A stretch of DNA of 8,512 nt from Candidatus Thorarchaeota archaeon MP11T_1 (lineage in GTDB: Archaea; Asgardarchaeota; Thorarchaeia; Thorarchaeales; Thorarchaeaceae), in NCBI GenBank assembly GCA_002825515.1, contig PJET01000181.1:1-8512 (forward strand). The letters run 5' to 3'. The position numbers and the translations under genes were made by a program. Below are positions 1 through 4,853 of the stretch, piece by piece. The notes beneath the pieces are model-generated. The model searched no databases. It was given only the letters and a program-made list of their open reading frames with translations, and was not told the origin of the DNA. Positions within the stretch are counted from its first letter, which is position 1; each line of letters begins with the position of its first letter.

Positions 1-1
1 A

Positions 2-31
2 TACCTGAAACCTGTAACAGCAAGGAAATGA
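2..31 (+). CDS. possible 3' end of an upstream gene (partial)
   Basis: The second forward frame is open from the window edge and ends YLKPVTARK-stop, with the TGA at 29-31. This stop overlaps the ATG of the next gene in an ATGA arrangement (28-31), which is typical of translationally coupled genes in one operon. Only nine codons are visible, so the overlap geometry is the only real support and the product cannot be identified. The first forward frame, that of the arginase-like gene, is also open to the edge. Confidence 0.3.
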   Translation, partial: YLKPVTARK

Positions 32-900
32 AAATATTGAAAATTGCAACTATTGGCGTTCCATTTAATGGAGATGGAACAGCTCCTGATGTTGAAAATC
101 CTGCTCAATCGTTTAGAGATGAAGGATTGATTTCCCTACTGAAGAATAAAGGACATCATGTAACTGATATTGGTGATCTAACCATTCCTTTGTGCACGAA
201 TGAGATAGATTCGACGACAAAGGTACTCAATTTTGATGTTTGGAGAGATGTGTCTCTTGGATTATCGAAGACACTAGTTGATGTGCTGGATAAGGAAACT
301 TTTCCGATTGTACTTGCTGGAGACTGTAGCATTCTAATGGGCATTTTTGATGCATACAAGACAAGAGAGTTTCCACTGAATCTCTTCTTTCTTGATGGAC
401 ACGCTGATTTTCACAACACAGACACTTCTCCAACAGGCGAACCCGCAGATATGGAATTGGCTGCTCTAACGGGATATTTACCAAAAGAAATCGTCACCAT
501 GACGGGTAGAGGTCCACTACTAGATGAGAAGAATGTTATTGCATATGGAATAAATGAACATGACTTAATTGAAAAATCGAATATTGAAGTAATTAATCGC
601 AAGTTGGTCTCTGAATATGGAATCAAACCTACGTTTGACAAAAGTCTTACATCAATACAAAATCCCAACTTGCCAATCTGGCTCCATTTTGATGTTGATG
701 TTTTGGACAAAGAGATAATGCCGGCCATTCATTATCCGGTTGAAGATGGTCTTTCATACGACGAGGTCCTTGAAACTCTCACACTACTAATGAAAACAAA
801 CAGAATGGTTGGAATAAGCATTGCCTGTTACCATCCGAATTTGGATTTTGATAGAACTGGAATGAAATTACTTCTCTCACTATTTAATGAAATCTTCTAA
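28..900 (+). CDS. atypical arginase/agmatinase-family (ureohydrolase-fold) protein
   Basis: A 290-residue protein of the usual length for the arginase/agmatinase/formiminoglutamase family, whose members hydrolyse guanidino or related C-N bonds using two Mn ions. Visible metal-site motifs are LAGDCS (97-101), DGHADFH (123-129; Asp123, His125, Asp127) and FDVDVLD (221-227; Asp222, Asp224). Two positions are unusual. The His of the classical GGDHS motif is Cys100, and the Glu that binds the guanidinium group in arginase (in the VEVNP segment) aligns with Cys267 in IACYHP. The SPTG...ADMELA segment (134-147) recalls an uncharacterised bacterial subgroup I remember with GGDCS and DGHADF motifs. 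The fold is confident but the substrate is unknown; a true arginase is unlikely. The ATG at 28 has an AAGGAA purine run directly before it, rather close for a ribosome binding site. The frame is open to the window edge, so a longer N-terminus cannot be excluded. Confidence 0.85.
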   Translation: MKILKIATIGVPFNGDGTAPDVENPAQSFRDEGLISLLKNKGHHVTDIGDLTIPLCTNEIDSTTKVLNFDVWRDVSLGLSKTLVDVLDKETFPIVLAGDCSILMGIFDAYKTREFPLNLFFLDGHADFHNTDTSPTGEPADMELAALTGYLPKEIVTMTGRGPLLDEKNVIAYGINEHDLIEKSNIEVINRKLVSEYGIKPTFDKSLTSIQNPNLPIWLHFDVDVLDKEIMPAIHYPVEDGLSYDEVLETLTLLMKTNRMVGISIACYHPNLDFDRTGMKLLLSLFNEIF

Positions 901-903
901 TCG

Positions 904-925
904 ATCTCATTAGTCGAGAGATTTT
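904..925 (+). terminator. weak candidate terminator hairpin with T-run
   Basis: An inverted repeat ATCTC (904-908) and GAGAT (918-922) with a nine-base loop is followed by TTTT (922-925), just after the stop of the arginase-like gene. It lies in the 113-base gap between two convergent genes. The stem is only 5 bp and archaeal termination depends mainly on T-runs, so this is weak. Confidence 0.22.
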
Positions 926-1013
926 CGAAACTAGAATTCCGGCGGCATTGAATTGGGAGGGGACTTTCCTCGACCCTTACTCTTTCTCAATAAGATACTG
1001 AGATATTGTTGAT

Positions 1014-1991
1014 TCAATCGTTCGTTTCATTCTCTACGAAATCAAGAGCCTTGCGTAGTTTCTCGAGCGATAGATTACCCCCTGAACAGATGAGTCCAAC
1101 CTTCTTGTCTTTCAGACGCTCGCGAATCTTATAGGCAGCAGCTAAAGGCGCTGCTCCAGCTCCCTCAGCAAGAGTGTGTGCGCGTTCTATCATCCAAACT
1201 GTAGCTCTCATGATATCTTGTTCACTGACGAGAATGAAGTCATCCAAATGTTCCCTCAAAATTCTCTGGGGAAGCTTGAAGGCAGTTCCTGTTGAGAGCC
1301 CCTCAACAGATGTACGGTTGGGACGTTCTACAAGTTTCCCCAGTTTCCAAGAATCATGTGCCGCGGGAGCAGCTTCAGACTGAACAGCAATAACCTCGAT
1401 CTCAGGATTGATTGACTTGGCAGCAATACACGTTCCTGAAGCTCCGCTCCCTCCTCCTAATGGCACAATGATTGTTTCAATACTGGGCTCCTCCTGAAGC
1501 ATCTCAAGGGTTTCAGTGGCCACACCTGCAATCAAGTGTGGTTCATCCCCTGAGTGAATATATCGATAACCATGCTTCTCTGCCAATTGTTCGCTGTGGA
1601 TTCTTGCATCGTCGAATGTCGCTCCATGAAATACTATCTCAGCACCCAATGCTTTCATAGCCGCTACTTTTCCAGGGTTAGACTTCTCGGGCACGACAAC
1701 AGTGGCCTTCACACCGAAGATCATTGAGGCATAAGCAACCGACTGGCCATGATTCCCAGTGGAAGCAGCAATGACTCCTCTCTCCTTCTCTTCATCTGTG
1801 AGTTGTGAAACCAGATTAATCCCTCCACGTACTTTGAAGGCTCCCACTGGTTGACAATTCTCATGTTTGATGTACACGACTGTCCCAACTAATTCATTGA
1901 TAGCTGCATAGCTTTGCAATGGTGTAGGTTTCAGGTATGGACGAATACGATTCTGGGCAGCAAGTACATCTCGAAACGTTGGAATCTTCAT
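1014..1991 (-). CDS. threonine/serine dehydratase (PLP fold type II), no ACT domain
   Basis: A 325-residue fold type II PLP enzyme, probably deaminating L-threonine (to 2-oxobutyrate and ammonia) or L-serine in the cytoplasm. The Schiff-base lysine is Lys53 in GAFKVRGG (50-57). STGNHGQ (78-84) is the substrate-binding Asn loop, GGGSGASG (179-186) is the phosphate-binding glycine loop, and CSGGN (302-306) carries the Ser that contacts the pyridine nitrogen. The protein ends soon after, so the C-terminal ACT-like regulatory domain of biosynthetic IlvA is absent. This suggests a catabolic or serine-racemase-like type not inhibited by isoleucine. GAFKVRGG in place of the commoner SFK-RGA is a subgroup signature that may mean another hydroxy-amino-acid substrate. 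On the minus strand AGGGA lies about 8 nt before the ATG and supports this start. It is transcribed alone, convergent with the arginase-like gene. Confidence 0.9.
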   Translation of the reverse strand: MKIPTFRDVLAAQNRIRPYLKPTPLQSYAAINELVGTVVYIKHENCQPVGAFKVRGGINLVSQLTDEEKERGVIAASTGNHGQSVAYASMIFGVKATVVVPEKSNPGKVAAMKALGAEIVFHGATFDDARIHSEQLAEKHGYRYIHSGDEPHLIAGVATETLEMLQEEPSIETIIVPLGGGSGASGTCIAAKSINPEIEVIAVQSEAAPAAHDSWKLGKLVERPNRTSVEGLSTGTAFKLPQRILREHLDDFILVSEQDIMRATVWMIERAHTLAEGAGAAPLAAAYKIRERLKDKKVGLICSGGNLSLEKLRKALDFVENETND

Positions 1992-2031
1992 CTTAATTTC
2001 CCTGCCGTTTCATCATTCACATCAAGGTTAC

Positions 2032-2038
2032 TAATAAA
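2032..2038 (-). promoter_or_regulatory. TATA-like box for the dehydratase gene
   Basis: The minus strand reads TTTATTA here. Transcription would start about 25 nt downstream, near 2010-2012, leaving a leader of about 20 nt that contains the AGGG ribosome binding site before the ATG at 1991. The spacing is right for an archaeal promoter. No upstream BRE of clear quality is visible (ACTAAACGG precedes it). Confidence 0.5.
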
Positions 2039-2062
2039 CCGTTTAGTGATTGCTTGCTTTGT

Positions 2063-2078
2063 CGTATAGCAGGATACG
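2063..2078. repeat. short inverted repeat upstream of the dehydratase promoter
   Basis: CGTAT (2063-2067) and ATACG (2074-2078) form a perfect 5-bp inverted repeat around a six-base spacer, about 25-45 bp upstream of the dehydratase TATA box. This is where an activator might bind. Five-base arms occur often by chance, so it is only a candidate. Confidence 0.2.
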
Positions 2079-2175
2079 CTCCAGACAATCTACTCTCTCA
2101 ATTCAGTTCTTGAAATTCTAATGGGCCGGATAACAACATACTATTTTGGTGGTAATATTCTCTATTTTGGAGTCA

Positions 2176-2316
2176 TCAAACTAGATGAGTCCAGATATAG
2201 TTTCTATTTCGCAGAATATATTCAGTAATGGTTATCTCTTCTACAAATGCAGCTTTTCGGTCTCGTTTATCCTCCAATTGATTTGTTCTTTCCTTTGAGG
2301 TGGTCTTCTTGGCCAT
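2176..2316 (-). CDS. small basic 46-residue ORF downstream of the amidohydrolase
   Basis: On the minus strand an ATG at 2316 opens 46 codons ending in TGA at 2176-2178. The protein begins MAKKTTSKERTNQLEDKRDR and ends TEYILRNRNYIWTHLV. The first half is highly charged and probably helical or disordered, and the tail holds aromatic and aliphatic residues. No family is recognised. It starts only 9 nt after the amidohydrolase stop. A strong purine run (GAGGGGG, the reverse complement of 2321-2327) overlaps that stop and sits 4 nt before the ATG, a typical translationally coupled arrangement. If real, it is the second gene of the amidohydrolase transcript and would share its TetR control. It could be a small nucleic-acid-binding or regulatory protein, but that is a guess from charge alone. 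Chance occurrence cannot be excluded at this length. Confidence 0.5.
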   Translation of the reverse strand: MAKKTTSKERTNQLEDKRDRKAAFVEEITITEYILRNRNYIWTHLV

Positions 2317-2327
2317 GAAACCCCCTC
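2317..2327 (-). promoter_or_regulatory. ribosome binding site overlapping the amidohydrolase stop
   Basis: The minus strand reads TGAGGGGGTTTC immediately before the ATG of the 46-codon ORF, so the stop codon of the upstream gene runs into a GAGGGGG Shine-Dalgarno-like run. It is the main evidence that the small ORF is translated. Confidence 0.5.
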
Positions 2328-3363
2328 AGACAGATGCAAGTCTTGGAAATAGTTCTAAAGCACCTTTTCGAGCGATTGCCCGAAGGTATTCTTCATCGAA
2401 ACCATCGAAAGATTTCAAGTCGCTCAGGACAAGTGAAGCCATCAACCTCGGAGCCGCACCCAGGTCAGTTCCCAGAACAATGTGAGATGGATCCAACAAC
2501 TCCTTGAGAGTGCTAAGAGAGCTAGGTGTTGTCACCGCAGTCGTGTCATAGTACATTTTTTGCAAGAGGCGCAGCCCTGTTACAGGACCCTGTTTTCTGA
2601 TTATCAGGTCATAGAGTGACCGCATCATCTTGACCTTGTCACGTTGTCGATATTCTAGGATACTAATTCTCCACGCCAGATACGGAACTACTCCGCCACC
2701 GTGTGAGAGGATGAATCGGATGTTTTTGTACCTGTCAAGTGCTCCACTGTAGACCATGTTTGCGACTGCTCGAGTTGTGTCAAAGGGCCACTCAATGTGT
2801 ACAACTGGGACATCGGGTTTTATCATTTCAGCGAATGGTGGGTTATTAGGATGGACAAAGACAACAGTCTTACGCCTGTTCAGCTCGGCAAAGAACTCCT
2901 CAAGCTCAGGGTCTCCAAGGTATATTCCGTCAGAGTTTGATAGCAGAACCACACCATCAAGATGAAGCTCGTCCATCGCGAACTCAAGCTCTGCAAAGGC
3001 TGCTTCTATATTGGGTAAAGGTACTGATGCTAACGCACCAAAGCGAGTGGGATATTTTCGTATCATCTCTGCGAGGCATGTGTTCGTTTTTCTTGCCAGA
3101 TCTTGGAAGAACCCATTATCCTTGACATGCACACCAGAGAAGGGGATGGAGAGAATGGCTTTCTCGATTCCGACTTTATCCATATCCTTCAAACACTCAT
3201 CCGTAGTGTATGTTGGAATGGGGACTCCCGAGAGTTCTGTGATACCTTTCTCGGCTAGAGCTTTAACGTAGAAATCTGGTATGATATGATGATGCAAATC
3301 AATCCAGTCATAATCATCTGACATTGTTTCAACCACACATATTCGAGTTCGACTCGGATTCAT
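2326..3363 (-). CDS. ACMSD-like metal-dependent amidohydrolase (Amidohydro_2 family, likely decarboxylase or hydrolase)
   Basis: A 345-residue TIM-barrel protein of the Amidohydro_2 type. This family includes 2-amino-3-carboxymuconate-6-semialdehyde decarboxylase and resorcylate-type decarboxylases, zinc enzymes acting on carboxylated, often aromatic, compounds. Visible metal and catalytic positions are DLHHHIIP (22-29; His24 and His26), VHPNNP (170-175; His171), LSHGGG (219-224; His221) and GTDLGAAP (298-305; Asp300). The WPFDTTRAVANMVYSG block (192-207) matches the usual family segment before the third histidine. GTDLGAAP departs from the common GTDYPF. The ATG at 3363 lies about 25 nt from the TATA box, as expected for a leaderless mRNA. 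ATG 3324 (MSDDYDWIDL) is an alternative without a clear ribosome binding site and would leave the operator outside the coding region. The gene is divergent from a TetR regulator and followed by a small ORF. The substrate is unknown. Confidence 0.82.
   Translation of the reverse strand: MNPSRTRICVVETMSDDYDWIDLHHHIIPDFYVKALAEKGITELSGVPIPTYTTDECLKDMDKVGIEKAILSIPFSGVHVKDNGFFQDLARKTNTCLAEMIRKYPTRFGALASVPLPNIEAAFAELEFAMDELHLDGVVLLSNSDGIYLGDPELEEFFAELNRRKTVVFVHPNNPPFAEMIKPDVPVVHIEWPFDTTRAVANMVYSGALDRYKNIRFILSHGGGVVPYLAWRISILEYRQRDKVKMMRSLYDLIIRKQGPVTGLRLLQKMYYDTTAVTTPSSLSTLKELLDPSHIVLGTDLGAAPRLMASLVLSDLKSFDGFDEEYLRAIARKGALELFPRLASV
3341..3359. promoter_or_regulatory. probable TetR operator, site 1
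   Basis: ATTCGAGT-TCG-ACTCGGAT is an inverted repeat with 8-bp arms (7 of 8 positions paired) and a 3-bp spacer. It lies just downstream of the predicted start of the amidohydrolase transcript, where a bound repressor would block initiation or escape. If translation starts at 3363 it also encodes the first few codons. It shares sequence and geometry with site 2 at 3394-3412. Confidence 0.6.
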
Positions 3364-3384
3364 GTATTGAGTCGTTACGGGCGC

Positions 3385-3392
3385 TTATTAAA
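3385..3392 (-). promoter_or_regulatory. TATA box for the amidohydrolase gene
   Basis: The minus strand reads CGAAAA-TTTAATAA: a TATA-like octamer preceded by an A-rich BRE-like element. The predicted start of transcription is near 3363, at or next to the first ATG, implying a leaderless or very short-leader mRNA. The BRE side overlaps operator site 2. Confidence 0.55.
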
Positions 3393-3393
3393 T

Positions 3394-3412
3394 TTTCGAA
3401 TATGACTCGAAT
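3394..3412. promoter_or_regulatory. probable TetR operator, site 2
   Basis: TTTCGAAT-ATG-ACTCGAAT has the same 8-3-8 layout as site 1, and the right arm ACTCGAAT differs from the site 1 right arm at one base. It lies between the two divergent TATA boxes, touching the BRE of the minus promoter and ending 8 bp before the plus TATA box. A further ATTCGAAT palindrome abuts it (3411-3418). Occupancy could repress both genes at once. Confidence 0.55.
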
Positions 3413-3420
3413 TCGAATTC

Positions 3421-3428
3421 TTTATATC
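3421..3428 (+). promoter_or_regulatory. TATA box for the TetR/DUF2284 operon
   Basis: TTTATATC is a near-consensus archaeal TATA box. Counting about 25 bp from its centre puts transcription start near 3450, only a few bases before the ATG at 3455, so the mRNA is probably leaderless or nearly so. No Shine-Dalgarno sequence is visible before that ATG, which agrees. Confidence 0.65.
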
Positions 3429-3454
3429 CGTGGCAATCATATTCAGAATTGAAG

Positions 3455-4075
3455 ATGAGAAAATCCAAAGCTAAACAATCGATTGTTGAAACGGCTCAGA
3501 AGCTGATTGAAAAGAAGGGTTACTCCAACATCAATGTAAACGAAGTGGCCTATGTTGCCAAAGTGAGTGTAGGTACAATCTACTATCACTTCCCTAACGG
3601 GAAAGTTGACATCCTCGCAGAGATCATGTCTCAAAAGGTTGAGGGATATGTGGAGGAGTTCAATCGACAAGTGGGTGTGGAGAAAGTCCTTGAGATGAAC
3701 ATGAATATTGATGACACACTTCGTTGGTTTTTGAAGAAGGTCATAGAATTCCGTAGAACAGACAGGCAGTTTCTCGCAGCTATACAGAGCGAGATGTTCG
3801 CGAATCCAGATGATTACATGAAGCTTGTCAAGAAGTATCAGAGTACTGATGGACTACAGCAGGCGATGGGTGTACTATCTGAAGTCATAATGAAAACAGA
3901 AAAGGCAGAGAGTCTGGGAAAAGTAGGAGAGAAGCAGGACAGAATTCTAAGAATCGTGGGTCTAATGATGATCTATCAGATTATCTTCCCAGGCTATTTT
4001 GGTGATGATGACGATTTTGTCGACTTGGCAGTTGGATTGTTCATCAAGATATTGAAATCTCGAGATGCGGAGTGA
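3455..4075 (+). CDS. TetR/AcrR-family transcriptional regulator, module A
   Basis: A 206-residue all-helical regulator of normal TetR length. The N-terminal DNA-binding domain runs from about residue 6 to 55, with the helix-turn-helix around 28-46 (NVNEVAYVAKVSVGTIYYHF). The YYHFPNGK segment (43-50) is the usual TetR_N ending. The rest would be the dimerising, ligand-binding domain, rich in Met, Phe and Tyr, so a hydrophobic or aromatic ligand is possible. I chose ATG 3455 over the in-frame TTG at 3449 because the promoter predicts initiation near 3450. It lies divergent to the amidohydrolase gene with two like operators between them, the classic layout of a local autoregulated repressor. The DUF2284 gene follows after 6 nt, so the inducer probably concerns both transcripts. 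Confidence 0.88.
   Translation: MRKSKAKQSIVETAQKLIEKKGYSNINVNEVAYVAKVSVGTIYYHFPNGKVDILAEIMSQKVEGYVEEFNRQVGVEKVLEMNMNIDDTLRWFLKKVIEFRRTDRQFLAAIQSEMFANPDDYMKLVKKYQSTDGLQQAMGVLSEVIMKTEKAESLGKVGEKQDRILRIVGLMMIYQIIFPGYFGDDDDFVDLAVGLFIKILKSRDAE
4069..4075 (+). promoter_or_regulatory. ribosome binding site overlapping the TetR stop
   Basis: GGAGTGA holds the last bases and stop codon of the TetR gene and sits 6 nt before the next ATG at 4082, so the DUF2284 gene is likely translated by coupling from the same mRNA. Confidence 0.6.
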
Positions 4076-4081
4076 AGTTCA

Positions 4082-4633
4082 ATGTCAATGCAGAGAAATT
4101 CAGCTATAGAACTCGAGAAACTGTTCAACGAACAAGGATTTGAGGAATTCAAATGGATTGATCCAAAAGAGATTGTGGTTTCACACTGGGTGCGAATGAA
4201 ATGCAATTTTGGCTGTGAGGACTACGGAGGAGCTTCATGTCCTCCAAACCTCCCCTCTGTTTCTGAAAGCCGGATGTTCTTCAAAGAGTACAACGATGCT
4301 TGGATCTTCAGATTCACAAGGGAGAGCGGAGAACCTTCTGAGGAATACAAAAGTTGGTTGGAACAGGTTAAGAGAGATTTGCTCAAACTCGAGCGCGAGG
4401 TATTCCTAGAGGGGTATGTCAAGACATTCCTACTCACTGTTGGAAACTGTTCACTATGTAGTGAGTGTGTCAACAACAGGGCAGACTGCAAACATAAGAA
4501 TCTTGCACGACCTGCACCAGAAGGAATGGGAGTAGACCTGTTCTCCACTGTATCAAAATTGGGACTTCCAATCAAAGTTCTGAAGGATCGCTCAGAGATA
4601 GTAAACCGTTATGCAATATTGTTGGTTCAATAG
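4082..4633 (+). CDS. DUF2284-type cysteine-rich metal-binding protein
   Basis: A 183-residue soluble protein with two cysteine clusters. The first is Cys41-x3-Cys45-x7-Cys53 within CNFGCEDYGGASCPPNLP, and the second is Cys123-x2-Cys126-x2-Cys129-x6-Cys136, followed by ARPAPEGMGVDLF. The order, spacing and trailing RP-x-EG-x-GVD block match the predicted metal-binding family DUF2284, known mostly from archaea and anaerobic bacteria and without an established role. Seven cysteines would suit an Fe-S cluster, perhaps for electron transfer or oxygen-sensitive chemistry, but this is inference. It is co-transcribed with TetR (6-nt gap, GGAG ribosome binding site), which suggests it acts on the same compound as the divergent amidohydrolase or supports that pathway. 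A second ATG at 4088 is an alternative start. Confidence 0.8.
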   Translation: MSMQRNSAIELEKLFNEQGFEEFKWIDPKEIVVSHWVRMKCNFGCEDYGGASCPPNLPSVSESRMFFKEYNDAWIFRFTRESGEPSEEYKSWLEQVKRDLLKLEREVFLEGYVKTFLLTVGNCSLCSECVNNRADCKHKNLARPAPEGMGVDLFSTVSKLGLPIKVLKDRSEIVNRYAILLVQ

Positions 4634-4766
4634 TAGTCGGTTTCCACACTCCCTGTTTCACATGCTTTATGCTTTGAAATGGGAAGTTATATTGTTTCGA
4701 CTCAATATTATGCAAGGTCATTCATCTACGGTTTCAAGACAGCTCTTCTTGCTTAAGCCAAAGAGA

Positions 4767-4773
4767 TTATATC
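4767..4773 (+). promoter_or_regulatory. TATA box of the radical SAM operon
   Basis: TTATATC, preceded by purine-rich AAAGAGA that could serve as BRE. The predicted start is near 4795, giving a leader of about 60 nt before the GTG at 4854. The same TTATATC core appears in the module A TetR promoter. Confidence 0.65.
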
Positions 4774-4797
4774 TACAGAGGGGGTTAGGTATGATAA

Positions 4798-4817
4798 CAT
4801 ACCGACTGGTCGGTATG
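4798..4817. promoter_or_regulatory. perfect 20-bp palindromic operator
   Basis: CATACCGAC-TG-GTCGGTATG has perfect 9-bp arms around a 2-bp centre. It covers roughly +3 to +22 of the predicted transcript, where a bound dimer would block transcription. Length and symmetry are those of TetR-family operators. The likely partner is the TetR regulator at the end of this operon. The sequence is unrelated to the two operators of module A. Confidence 0.75.
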
Positions 4818-4853
4818 ATTCTGTAGGTCAAGCGGTAAAGGAAGCAGTGTGGA

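Noticed and set aside
2300..2485. Plus-strand ORF opposite the amidohydrolase 3' end
   Set aside because: It is antisense to a well-supported enzyme reading frame and its composition looks like a shadow.
3011..3271. 86-codon plus-strand ORF antisense to the amidohydrolase
   Set aside because: No recognisable motif, and it mirrors the coding strand of a conserved enzyme.
4636..4641. GTCGGT half-site after the DUF2284 gene as a second operator
   Set aside because: It is a single half-site with no facing CATACCGAC arm and no promoter placed next to it.
4611..4826. 71-codon plus-strand ORF before the radical SAM operon, considered as a RiPP precursor
   Set aside because: It runs through the TATA box and palindrome, overlaps the DUF2284 gene end, has no good ribosome binding site and no leader-core character.
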